From an uncultured Eubacterium sp. (GTDB lineage Bacteria > Bacillota > Clostridia > Lachnospirales > Lachnospiraceae), in the NCBI GenBank assembly GCA_910589595.1, contig CAJUTM010000010.1:1-64000 (forward strand): a DNA stretch of 64,000 bases, written 5' to 3'. Position 1 is the first letter of the stretch, and each line of letters opens with the position of its first letter. Below the pieces are notes generated by a model. That model did not search any database. It was not told where the DNA came from and saw nothing but the letters and a program-made list of their open reading frames with translations. The position numbers and the translations under genes were made by a program. Shown one piece after another: positions 36,241 to 44,586 of this stretch.

Positions 36241-36861
36241 ATGGATGAAACGATGATTCAAGACTATTTGTTGAACTATGGACTTCCCGCCATGTTTCTC
36301 CTGATTTTATTAGAATACGCCTGTTTTCCCGTCTCAAGTGAAATTGTCTTACCTCTTGCAGGATTAGTTGCCGCCGGTCAGGGACTGTCTTTCCCCCTGC
36401 TAATTCTCTTCAGTACTCTGGCCGGCATTGGCGGAAGCCTGATAACTTACGCCATCGGACGCAAAGGAGGCTCTTCCTTATTGGAGAAAATCATGCACCG
36501 TTTCCCCTCTATGGAAAAGCCTATTCTTTCATCTTACCGGACGTTTGGCGACCACGGAAAAAGCGCGGTATTCCTGAGCCGGCTCATTCCTCTGTGCCGC
36601 ACTTATATCGGCTTCGTCGCCGGAGCCATGAAGCAGAGCTGCAGCGGCTATATTCTGTATTCCGCTTTCGGAATTTTCCTGTGGAACACCGTACTCACCA
36701 GTCTCGGTTATTATTTTTATCAATATAAGGAAACTTTCTTTGGTTACTTTGACCGCTATAAACGCTGGATTTTCTTTGGCGGCCTGCTGATTCTCTGCCT
36801 CCTGCTATGGCGGCGTATCAGAAAAGGCCGGAATACAGACGCAGAAGACCAAACGCAATAA
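36241..36861 (+). CDS. DedA family membrane protein
   Basis: 206 aa with about five hydrophobic segments and the DedA (SNARE-associated) core: EYACFPVSSEIVLPLAGL, GGSLITYAIGRKGG, FLSRLIPLCRTYIGFVAGAMK. DedA proteins are thought to flip or recycle undecaprenyl phosphate and other lipids and support envelope integrity. The ATG at 36241 has only a weak ribosome site; the ATG at 36253 is an alternative. Its 3' end overlaps the convergent MntP-like gene by 44 bases. Confidence 0.85.
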   Translation: MDETMIQDYLLNYGLPAMFLLILLEYACFPVSSEIVLPLAGLVAAGQGLSFPLLILFSTLAGIGGSLITYAIGRKGGSSLLEKIMHRFPSMEKPILSSYRTFGDHGKSAVFLSRLIPLCRTYIGFVAGAMKQSCSGYILYSAFGIFLWNTVLTSLGYYFYQYKETFFGYFDRYKRWIFFGGLLILCLLLWRRIRKGRNTDAEDQTQ

Positions 36862-37357
36862 GAATAATGCCGCTCAACCCATTTAAGCGCCGCAGATTAT
36901 ACGGAGATTTCCCTCCGAACAGAAGAAATACATAGCAGAGTACGGCCGTACAGACGGGAAATAAATATACCGTCTCACCGAGATTGAGAATCCCCAGCGC
37001 GGCGCTGATGGAATCCAGAGCAAATACAACTCCTACGACGCAGCCCTCGCAGAGGTCAATGCTTCGGGAAGCATCCTTGTCATAATCTGCTGTTTTATTA
37101 TCTCCCAATGCATTCCAGAGTGTTTTGACTCCGAGCGTGATGAGGATTGCTGCGCCGAGAATTTGGAACAGCCACTCCGGTACTCCCGCGCACAGGAGAC
37201 GTCCGAGCCAGATGGCGGCGGCTGTCAACACACCATTGAGAAGAGCAATAAGCAAACGCGTCTTTCTGGGAATAACGATTCCCCCTATTGCATATGCCAT
37301 AGCTACACCAAGTGTATCAAAACTAACTGACACAGCCAGTAAAATGACAATAAGCAT
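36818..37357 (-). CDS. MntP/YtaF-like membrane protein
   Basis: 179 aa with six hydrophobic segments in two pseudo-repeats, each starting with an Asp motif: VSVSFDTLGVAMAYAIGG and FALDSISAALGI. This is the pattern of the MntP manganese exporter superfamily, and the form is close to the YtaF sporulation-associated branch. Manganese export is possible but substrate cannot be told from sequence. It is divergent from the cation ATPase gene with 93 bases between the starts, which hints at shared control of metal or ion balance. Confidence 0.75.
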   Translation of the reverse strand: MLIVILLAVSVSFDTLGVAMAYAIGGIVIPRKTRLLIALLNGVLTAAAIWLGRLLCAGVPEWLFQILGAAILITLGVKTLWNALGDNKTADYDKDASRSIDLCEGCVVGVVFALDSISAALGILNLGETVYLFPVCTAVLCYVFLLFGGKSPYNLRRLNGLSGIILIAFGLLRLYSGLF

Positions 37358-37450
37358 CTCTTTGTTCCTTTTGATTGCTTATTGTTATCTTATGCATTAC
37401 CCCGCGCTTTGGGGAAATTTTTCGACAGAATCAGCGAAAGGAATATGCCC

Positions 37451-39976
37451 ATGAATTGGTATAATATGGATTTAGTAAAAATGCAGCAAACATACAAATT
37501 TGATGTGGAACAGGGCCTCAGCAGCAAAGAAGTAAAAAAACTGCGGCAGAAATATGGACGAAACGAGCTTGTCAGCGAGCGCGGCCCGAGTCTTTTATCC
37601 CGTTTTTTTGCCCAATTCAGGGATTTTATGATAATTACCCTCTTAGCCGCCGCTCTCATCTCTTTTGTTGCCTCTTACCTGCAGGGAGAGCTCAATTTTA
37701 CAGACCCGCTCATTATTTTAGCCATCGTCATTATCAATGCGCTCCTCGGTATCTATCAGGAGAGTAAGGCAGAGCATTCCCTTGCCATGCTGCAAAAATT
37801 ACAGACGCCCGAAACTATCGTCATTCGCGACGGCAAACGTCAGAAGATTCCTTCGCAGGATTTAGTTTCCGGAGATATCGTACATCTGGAGACCGGCTGC
37901 CTCATTCCCGCCGACGCCAGACTTCTCTCGTGCCACAATCTGACGACCGAAGAGTCTGCGCTTACCGGAGAGACCGGAAGCATTGAAAAGACAAGCGAGG
38001 CCATCCATGCGGAAGACCTCCCGATTGGCGACCAGAAAAACATGGTTTTTTCCGGTACGATGGTAACGACCGGACGGGGTGTTTGTTATGTGACGGCGAC
38101 CGGCATGAATACACAAATCGGGCAGATTGCCGGTATGCTGGCGCAGGAAACCTCTCCCGAAACGCCGCTTACCCGCCGCCTGAACAAGACGGGAAAAGTG
38201 CTTGGTATTCTGGCGCTTATCATTTGCGGTATCATTTTCATATTGGGCATTACAAAAAAACAGCCAATCTTCGAGATGTTTATGACTTCCGTCAGTTTGG
38301 GCGTCGCTGCCATACCGGAAAGCCTGCCGGCCCTTGTCACCATTATGCTCAGTTTAGGCGTTGAGCGCATGGCAAGACAGCGCGCCGTGATTCGCCATCT
38401 GCCGGCTGTGGAAACACTGGGGAGCGCTTCCGTTATCTGTTCGGATAAGACAGGTACGCTGACACAGAATCAAATGAGCGTCAGACGCACCTATTGTACC
38501 TGCTCCGAAGAGGAACTGTTCCGGTATTTTCTTCTCTGCAATAACGAGAGCGGCCCTGTGGAACAGGCGCTGATTGAATATGGATACAAGCTCGGTATCC
38601 GCTATGAACGCCTGCAAAATCAGGAACCGGCAATATTTGAACTCCCTTTTGATTCTTCACGAAAGCGGATGACAACACTGCACCGCACGGCTGCCGGAAT
38701 CCTCTCGGTCACCAAGGGCGCTCCGGAACTGCTTCTTCAGCTCTCCACTCATTATAAAGACGGGGAGCAGGTACGCCCCCTCACGTCCTCCGTGCGCCAT
38801 CAACTGCTAAAAGAAGCAGAAAATTTTGCCGGAGATGCGCTTCGGGTTTTGGGAGTCGGATACCGCCTGCACCCCCAAATGCCACCACAGGACGAGACAC
38901 TGGAACACGGACTCATCTTTGCCGGATTGGCCGGTTTCATGGATCCGCCACGCAAGGAGGCATATGCCGCAGTAAAGAGCTGCCGCCACGCCGGAATCCA
39001 CCCTGTAATGATTACGGGCGACCACCGCATTACTGCCGCCGCTATCGGCAGGGAATTGGGTATCTGCCATAATGACAAAGAAGTGATGACCGGACAGGAA
39101 CTGGATGCCATCAGCGACAGGGAACTTCCGGCAGTTTTGGACAGCCATCACGTGTTTGCCCGCGTCTCTCCCGTGCATAAAGTACGTCTGGTGAAAGCAT
39201 TCCAGCGCAAAGGGAATGTCGTCGCCATGACCGGAGACGGCGTGAACGACGCTCCGGCGCTGAAAGCCGCCGATATCGGCTGCGCCATGGGCCGCACGGG
39301 AACTGACGTGGCAAAAAACGCGGCCGATATGATTTTGATGGATGATAATTTTTCTACTATTGTTTCCGCCGTTCGCGAAGGGCGGGGTATATATGATAAC
39401 ATCAAGAAAGCGATTCATTTTCTCCTTTCCTGCAATATCGGAGAAATTATGACAATATTCGTGGCCATCTTTTTTGGCATGCCCGCGCCGCTGCTTCCGG
39501 TGCAGCTTCTGTTTATCAATCTGGTAACGGATTCGTTTCCTGCCCTCTGCCTCGGCGTGGAGCCGCCGGATCCGGATAGCATGAACCGCCCTCCGCTTCC
39601 AAAAAACAGCGGTATCTTTCACTTTGATACGGTATTCCAGATGATTGTCGAGGGCATGTTCATCGGCTCGCTGGCTCTTTTTGCCTACACGACGAGCGGT
39701 TCTACAATGTGTTTTGCCGTTTTGTCAATCTCCCAGCTCGTTCACTCCTTTAATATGCGCAGTGAACATTCTCTGTTGGAAACCGGTATTATGGGAAACC
39801 GCAAACTCCTGCTCAGTGTCGTGCTGTGTATTGCACTCCAGTGTTGCGTAATAAGCATTCCCGCCCTGCAGACAATTTTTCATACTACGGCGCTCAGTAT
39901 GCGCGAATGGTTTGTCGTAGGCATTTTATCGCTGCTTCCCATCCCTCTGGCAGAACTTAGCAAACGGCTTCACTGA
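37451..39976 (+). CDS. P-type cation-transporting ATPase (Ca2+-type)
   Basis: 841 aa, P2-type pump. Order: N-terminal cation ATPase domain (DVEQGLSSKEVKKLRQKYGRN), membrane segments 1-2, actuator domain with LTGETGSIEK (LTGES is usual), segment 4 with VAAIPESLPALV (PEGLP-type calcium site), phosphorylation motif CSDKTGTLTQNQM, hinge TGDGVNDAPALKAADIG, and C-terminal membrane segments. Probably exports Ca2+ or a similar ion. The ATG at 37451 has AAAGGA 8 bases upstream; earlier ATGs at 37382 and 37445 fit less well. Confidence 0.9.
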   Translation: MNWYNMDLVKMQQTYKFDVEQGLSSKEVKKLRQKYGRNELVSERGPSLLSRFFAQFRDFMIITLLAAALISFVASYLQGELNFTDPLIILAIVIINALLGIYQESKAEHSLAMLQKLQTPETIVIRDGKRQKIPSQDLVSGDIVHLETGCLIPADARLLSCHNLTTEESALTGETGSIEKTSEAIHAEDLPIGDQKNMVFSGTMVTTGRGVCYVTATGMNTQIGQIAGMLAQETSPETPLTRRLNKTGKVLGILALIICGIIFILGITKKQPIFEMFMTSVSLGVAAIPESLPALVTIMLSLGVERMARQRAVIRHLPAVETLGSASVICSDKTGTLTQNQMSVRRTYCTCSEEELFRYFLLCNNESGPVEQALIEYGYKLGIRYERLQNQEPAIFELPFDSSRKRMTTLHRTAAGILSVTKGAPELLLQLSTHYKDGEQVRPLTSSVRHQLLKEAENFAGDALRVLGVGYRLHPQMPPQDETLEHGLIFAGLAGFMDPPRKEAYAAVKSCRHAGIHPVMITGDHRITAAAIGRELGICHNDKEVMTGQELDAISDRELPAVLDSHHVFARVSPVHKVRLVKAFQRKGNVVAMTGDGVNDAPALKAADIGCAMGRTGTDVAKNAADMILMDDNFSTIVSAVREGRGIYDNIKKAIHFLLSCNIGEIMTIFVAIFFGMPAPLLPVQLLFINLVTDSFPALCLGVEPPDPDSMNRPPLPKNSGIFHFDTVFQMIVEGMFIGSLALFAYTTSGSTMCFAVLSISQLVHSFNMRSEHSLLETGIMGNRKLLLSVVLCIALQCCVISIPALQTIFHTTALSMREWFVVGILSLLPIPLAELSKRLH

Positions 39977-40068
39977 ATTAATCTTTTCTAACCTCTTATT
40001 TTGTGCTACAATAACATCAGGCTCAAACAGCCATAGACACTACAGAAACAGAAAGAGAGGTAAAAAAT

Positions 40069-41418
40069 ATGGCTTGGTATGATGAATCAGTATTTTATCA
40101 CATATATCCACTGGGGCTGAGCGGCGCTCCCGCTCTCAATGACTACGGGGAGACGCAGCACCGTTTACGCGACTTGAAACCGTGGATTGACCATCTTTTA
40201 TCGATTGGCTGCAACGCTCTCTATATCGGCCCGCTTTTCCAATCAGTCGGACACGGATATGAAACGACCGACTACTATAAGTTGGATTGCCGGTTAGGGG
40301 ACAATGACGACTTAAAACATTTTGTTCAAACCTGCCACGAAAAGGATGTGCGGGTTATACTGGACGGGGTATTCAACCACACCGGACGGGACTTTTTCGC
40401 TTTTCAGGATATCAAAGAGCAGCGCGAAAATTCCCGCTACAAAGATTGGTACTGTAACGTAAACTTTGGTGGAAATAACGAGTACAATGACGGATTTTCT
40501 TACGATAACTGGGGTGGGTACAACTTACTCGTGAAATTGAATCAGCGAAATCCGGAAGTCAGAAATTATATTTACGATGTCATCCGCTTCTGGGTAAGCG
40601 AATTTGATATCGACGGTATCCGTCTGGACGCCGCCGATGTTCTCGATTTTGACTTTATGAAAGGAATGCGCGGCGTCGCCAACGAAATCAAGCCGGATTT
40701 CTGGCTGATGGGCGAAGTCATACACGGCGAGTACAACCGCTGGGTGAATGCGGAGATGTTGCATTCCGTAACCAATTACCATCTGAACAAAGCGCTCTGG
40801 TCGGGCTGCAATGATTTTAACTTCTTTGAAATTGCGCACACCGTCAAGCGTTTATACGATATGGGCGGCGGACACTACGAAAATATGCGCCTGTACAATT
40901 TTGCCGACAACCACGACGTGGAGCGCATTATTAACAAATTAAATAATCCGTCTCACTTTAACGCCGTCCACACATTAATGTATACGCTCCCCGGCATTCC
41001 ATCGATTTACTACGGCTCGGAATTTGGCATTGAGGGCCGCAAAGAAAACGGTTCCGACGCCCCGCTGCGTCCATGCCTGCATCTGGATGATTATGCCGAT
41101 GCACAGGAGACGAACCCTTATACCGCATGGATTACAAAGCTGGGAAACATCCGCCGCACATCCCCTGCGCTTGCGTATGGAGAATATAAAGAACTGCTGT
41201 TGACGAACCGCCAATACGCGTTTATGCGCAGCTACGAGGGTGAGGACGTCATTGTAGCGGTAAATATCGACGACGCACCGGCAACAATTTCCATCCCTTA
41301 TAGCGGAGGACAGGCTTCCTTTACCGGTTCCATGCAAAATAAACCGTATGACGTATGCGATGGCAGAATCGAAATTACTCTGGCTCCGGGCGAAAGTGAA
41401 ATCTTTCTTGCCAACTGA
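40069..41418 (+). CDS. Cytoplasmic alpha-amylase family protein, GH13
   Basis: 449 aa, no signal peptide. GH13 barrel with all four conserved regions: DGVFNHTG, GIRLDAADVL (nucleophile Asp), LMGEVIHGEYN (acid/base Glu) and FADNHDVERI (transition-state Asp). A short C-terminal beta domain follows. Probably acts on maltodextrins or cyclodextrins inside the cell, neopullulanase-like. A GAGAGG ribosome site precedes the ATG, and a possible extended -10 box (TGCTACAAT) lies about 60 bases upstream. Confidence 0.9.
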   Translation: MAWYDESVFYHIYPLGLSGAPALNDYGETQHRLRDLKPWIDHLLSIGCNALYIGPLFQSVGHGYETTDYYKLDCRLGDNDDLKHFVQTCHEKDVRVILDGVFNHTGRDFFAFQDIKEQRENSRYKDWYCNVNFGGNNEYNDGFSYDNWGGYNLLVKLNQRNPEVRNYIYDVIRFWVSEFDIDGIRLDAADVLDFDFMKGMRGVANEIKPDFWLMGEVIHGEYNRWVNAEMLHSVTNYHLNKALWSGCNDFNFFEIAHTVKRLYDMGGGHYENMRLYNFADNHDVERIINKLNNPSHFNAVHTLMYTLPGIPSIYYGSEFGIEGRKENGSDAPLRPCLHLDDYADAQETNPYTAWITKLGNIRRTSPALAYGEYKELLLTNRQYAFMRSYEGEDVIVAVNIDDAPATISIPYSGGQASFTGSMQNKPYDVCDGRIEITLAPGESEIFLAN

Positions 41419-41429
41419 CAAAGTTTTAT

Positions 41430-41458
41430 TTGCATCTGAATGTTATTTGTCATATAAT
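41430..41458 (+). promoter_or_regulatory. Promoter of the 70-aa gene
   Basis: TTGCAT (41430-41435), a 17-base spacer, then TATAAT (41453-41458), about 33 bases before the start codon. Confidence 0.65.
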
Positions 41459-41490
41459 ATAGATATCATTTTAGCAAAGGGGGCAAATAT

Positions 41491-41703
41491 ATGACGCCGC
41501 AAGAACTTTTTGCGAAATCATTGGTAACATATGACCGCAGTTATAGCACCAATGACTCTTTTTATTATAAGCTTCCTTATAAAAAAGATTTTGATTTGTG
41601 CAATTGGACGCCAATGCGTATGTATAGCGGAAATATTATAAAATTTTATCAGTACACACTGGATAAGCCGGTCGTACTGTTTACCGATACCGATGACATG
41701 TAA
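41491..41703 (+). CDS. Small protein of unknown function
   Basis: 70 aa, soluble, aromatic-rich (DRSYSTNDSFYYKLPYKKDF ... GNIIKFYQYTLDKPVVLFTD). It has its own promoter, a strong AAAGGGGG ribosome site and a strong terminator, so it is a real single-gene unit. I do not recognise a family; the compact alternation of aromatic and charged residues suggests one small folded domain. Confidence 0.7.
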   Translation: MTPQELFAKSLVTYDRSYSTNDSFYYKLPYKKDFDLCNWTPMRMYSGNIIKFYQYTLDKPVVLFTDTDDM

Positions 41704-41723
41704 TTATTATAAATAAGAATAAA

Positions 41724-41788
41724 AAATCCACTGATTTGCACGTATGCTGCTTCTAAAAAGCGTCAGCAAATCAGTGGATTTCTTTACT
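41724..41788. terminator. Bidirectional terminator between the 70-aa gene and eno
   Basis: AAATCCACTGATTTGC (41724-41739) pairs perfectly with GCAAATCAGTGGATTT (41766-41781). T-runs follow on both strands, so it can end both convergent transcripts. Confidence 0.9.
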
Positions 41789-41802
41789 TTATTTCTATTT
41801 TC

Positions 41803-43092
41803 CTAAGCTCCATAAGAGGCAGAGCTGCTTAACTGCTCTTCAATGCGAAGAAGCTGATTATATTTTGCTACCCGGTCCGTACGCGAAGGCGCTCCGGTCT
41901 TAATCTGTCCGGCATTCAAACCAACTGCAATATCAGCAATCGTCGTGTCCTCGGTCTCTCCCGAGCGATGGCTGACAATGGCATTCCAACGGTTATTCTT
42001 CGTCATGCGGATAGCCTCTAACGTCTCGGTCAGTGTTCCAATCTGGTTCGGTTTAATGAGAACGGCATTGGAGGCATTCATCTGAATCCCCTTTTGAATC
42101 CGCTCCGTGTTCGTTACAAATAAATCATCGCCAACCAGTTGTATCCGTTGTCCAAGGCGTTCCGTTAATTTTTGCCAGCCGGTCCAATCCTCTTCCGCCA
42201 AACCATCTTCAATGGAATACACCGGATAGCGGTCGCACAATTCTGCCCAATAATCAATCATGGCGTCGGATGTCTTATATTCTCCCGATTTCCAAAACAG
42301 ATACTCACCTGTGCGTCCCTGCTTCACCGCCTCTTCATACATTTCCGTACTTGCTCCGTCCATCGCGATAACAAAATCTTCCTGCGGACGATACCCCGCC
42401 TTATCAATTGCCCGGACAATATAGCGCAGGGCGTCCTCGTCGCTCGCAAGCTGCGGGGCAAATCCTCCCTCGTCTCCTACGGACGTCGCATAGCCCTCCT
42501 CTTTCAAAAGCCTTTTCAACGTATGAAATACGTTTGCACTCCACTCCAGACACTGGTGAAAGGATTTGGCGCCTATTGGCATAATCATAAACTCCTGAAT
42601 CGTCAGACTGCTGTCGGCGTGCTTGCCTCCGTTGATAATATTCATCATTGGAATTGGCAGCGTATGGGCGTTTGCCCCGCCAATATACTGATATAGCGGA
42701 AGTTCTACGGCCATCGCCGCTGCTTTTGCCACTGCCAGCGATGTGCCAAGTATAGCGTTAGCGCCTAATTTCCCCTTGTTTTTTGTTCCATCTTCACGAA
42801 TCATAATTTCATCAATCTCAATTTGATTCAGGGCATTTTTGCCATCCAATAGAAAACTTATCGTTTCATTGACATGTTCTACTGCTTTCTTTACTCCATT
42901 GCCGCTATAGCGGGGCAGTTCCGTATCACGCAATTCCACCGCCTCAAATGCTCCTGTTGATGCACCGGATGGTACAGAGGCTCTTCCGGTCGCCCCTCCG
43001 CATAAAGAAACCTCTACCTCCACGGTAGGATTCCCCCGGGAATCTAATATTTCTCTTCCCCTTACTGTGTTAATTCGATATTTGTGTTCCAT
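41803..43092 (-). CDS. eno: Enolase
   Basis: 429 aa, normal length. Converts 2-phosphoglycerate to phosphoenolpyruvate in glycolysis. Motifs: REILDSRGNPTVEVEV, ASTGAFEA (catalytic loop), GDEGGFAP, the metal ligands in AMDGAST, SIEDGLAEEDW and VGDDLFVTN, and the signature LIKPNQIGTLTETLEAI with SHRSGETEDT. The ATG at 43092 follows GGAGGG within the GAATGGAGG motif; the upstream in-frame extension is leader, not protein. The leader carries an unusual cassette of hairpins flanked by direct repeats. Confidence 0.98.
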   Translation of the reverse strand: MEHKYRINTVRGREILDSRGNPTVEVEVSLCGGATGRASVPSGASTGAFEAVELRDTELPRYSGNGVKKAVEHVNETISFLLDGKNALNQIEIDEIMIREDGTKNKGKLGANAILGTSLAVAKAAAMAVELPLYQYIGGANAHTLPIPMMNIINGGKHADSSLTIQEFMIMPIGAKSFHQCLEWSANVFHTLKRLLKEEGYATSVGDEGGFAPQLASDEDALRYIVRAIDKAGYRPQEDFVIAMDGASTEMYEEAVKQGRTGEYLFWKSGEYKTSDAMIDYWAELCDRYPVYSIEDGLAEEDWTGWQKLTERLGQRIQLVGDDLFVTNTERIQKGIQMNASNAVLIKPNQIGTLTETLEAIRMTKNNRWNAIVSHRSGETEDTTIADIAVGLNAGQIKTGAPSRTDRVAKYNQLLRIEEQLSSSASYGA

Positions 43093-43096
43093 TTTA

Positions 43097-43255
43097 CCCT
43101 CCATTCCGAAGCGCCAGCGGAGGACGCACGAGCAAAAAGCAGCGTAGCTGTTTTTGCTCTGTGCATCAATGCTATTTGTGACGCTTCTGCACAAATAGTT
43201 GTGTGAAAAACAAGCGTATCAACATTGTTTTTCACACTGCCCTCCATTCCGAAGC
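43097..43255. repeat. 143-bp hairpin cassette bounded by 16-bp direct repeats in the eno leader
   Basis: CCCTCCATTCCGAAGC occurs at 43097-43112 and again at 43240-43255. Between the copies are three successive inverted repeats: AGCAAAAAGCAGC with GCTGTTTTTGCT (43131-43158), CTATTTGTG with CACAAATAG (43172-43198, perfect), and GTGTGAAAAACAA with TTGTTTTTCACAC (43201-43237, perfect). The copy nearer to eno contains its ribosome site. The layout fits either an inserted element with target duplication or a tandem duplication of the leader. No gene is present in 43093-43355. Confidence 0.75.
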
Positions 43256-43298
43256 TATCTCTCTATGTTTTCTTCTTGTGGAAAGTATTTCCTTGTAC

Positions 43299-43346
43299 AA
43301 AAAAAATATGCATACCCGATAAAATTTCATATCCGGCATGCATACC
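43299..43346 (-). terminator. Terminator of the hrcA-grpE-dnaK-dnaJ operon
   Basis: On the minus strand TATGCATGCCGGATA and TATCGGGTATGCATA form a hairpin with one bulge, followed by seven or eight T. It lies just after dnaJ. Confidence 0.8.
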
Positions 43347-43355
43347 ATTAGCAGA

Positions 43356-44483
43356 CTATTTTTTATGTTTCTTTTCTTTTTTCGCCGCTTCCGCCTCAAA
43401 CGATGCGTCTAACTGCTCTAAAAGTTTCTTTTGCTCTTTATTGAGTTTAGTCGGAACATCAACGACTAAATCGACATAATGATTTCCCCTCATCTTCTTA
43501 TTTCGAAGCGATGGAACTCCCTTTCCGCGGAGCCGGACTCTCGTTCCGGTTTGTGTTCCCGCCTTGACATTATAGGCGACGTCGCCGTCGATTGTTTGTA
43601 TAATTACATCCCCGCCCAAGACAGCTCTCGGATAGGAAATCTTTACCGTCGAGAAGATGTCATAATCCACTCTTTGAAATTCCTTATGCCGCTCTACATA
43701 TACTTCTACCAGCAAATCCCCGCGGGAGCCGCCGTTCTTTCCTGGCTCTCCTTTTCCGCGAAGACGGACGCTCTGGCCGTGGTCGATTCCGGCAGGAATC
43801 GTAACCTGCAATTTTTCTTTCTTGCTTGTATAACCCTGTCCATGACAGTCTGGGCATTTTTCACGGATTACCGTGCCTTTTCCTCCGCAGGCCGGACAGG
43901 TCGTTACATTTTGCACCATGCCAAACAAAGACTGCTGGGTCTGGACAATCTGTCCCCTGCCGCCGCACTGTCCGCATTTGATTGGCTGTGTTCCCGGTTT
44001 TGCGCCATTGCCGCCGCATGTCTTACACTCTACTTTGGATGGGATTTCAATCTCTTTTTCCGCCCCAAAGCACGCCTCTTCAAAGGAGATTTTTACCTGC
44101 GTGCGCAGATTTGCCCCTCTCTGCGGTGCGTTCGGGTCCGCCCGCCGGCTTCTTCCTCCAAAGCCGCCGCCAAACAAATCTCCAAATATATCGCCAAAAC
44201 TTCCAAATATGTCATCCATGTTCATATTTGTAAAACCACCGCCGCCGGCGCCGCCCTCAAAGGCAGCGTGGCCAAATTGGTCGTACTGCTGACGCTTCTG
44301 TGGGTCACTAAGAACAGCATACGCTTCCGATGCTTCTTTAAATTTTGCTTCTGCCTCGGCATCCCCGGGATTTGTGTCCGGATGATACTTCTTGGCAAGA
44401 ACGCGATACGCTTTCTTCAATGCAGCGTCGTCGGCATTTCTATCCACACCGAGAACTTCGTAATAATCACGTTTGTCTGCCAT
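43356..44483 (-). CDS. dnaJ: Chaperone DnaJ
   Basis: 375 aa, type I Hsp40. J domain (residues 1-70) with the HPD tripeptide in KKYHPDTNPG, Gly/Phe region (FEGGAGGGGFTN), four zinc repeats (CKTCGGNG, CGQCGGRG, CPACGGKG, CPDCHGQG), and the C-terminal substrate-binding domains (AVLGGDVIIQTIDGDV). It stimulates the DnaK ATPase and delivers unfolded clients. Ribosome site within GAATGGAGG. A hairpin lies between dnaK and this gene. Confidence 0.98.
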   Translation of the reverse strand: MADKRDYYEVLGVDRNADDAALKKAYRVLAKKYHPDTNPGDAEAEAKFKEASEAYAVLSDPQKRQQYDQFGHAAFEGGAGGGGFTNMNMDDIFGSFGDIFGDLFGGGFGGRSRRADPNAPQRGANLRTQVKISFEEACFGAEKEIEIPSKVECKTCGGNGAKPGTQPIKCGQCGGRGQIVQTQQSLFGMVQNVTTCPACGGKGTVIREKCPDCHGQGYTSKKEKLQVTIPAGIDHGQSVRLRGKGEPGKNGGSRGDLLVEVYVERHKEFQRVDYDIFSTVKISYPRAVLGGDVIIQTIDGDVAYNVKAGTQTGTRVRLRGKGVPSLRNKKMRGNHYVDLVVDVPTKLNKEQKKLLEQLDASFEAEAAKKEKKHKK

Positions 44484-44515
44484 CGTCTTTCTCCTCCATT
44501 CGAATACGCGAAAGG

Positions 44516-44557
44516 ACTCGTGCCAACTGCCTAATGGCAGTTTTCTCAGGCACGAGT
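44516..44557 (-). promoter_or_regulatory. Hairpin between dnaK and dnaJ
   Basis: ACTCGTGCC pairs with GGCACGAGT (44516-44524 with 44549-44557) and encloses AACTGCC/GGCAGTT (44525-44531 with 44536-44542). There is no proper T-run, so it is better seen as an RNA processing, stabilising or partial attenuation structure that sets the dnaK:dnaJ ratio. Confidence 0.55.
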
Positions 44558-44586
44558 TCTTATCACGCTACCGTTTTATATCACGG

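Noticed and set aside
44516..44557. Full terminator separating dnaK from dnaJ
   Set aside because: The stem is strong but no T-run follows on the minus strand, and dnaJ has no promoter that I can see.
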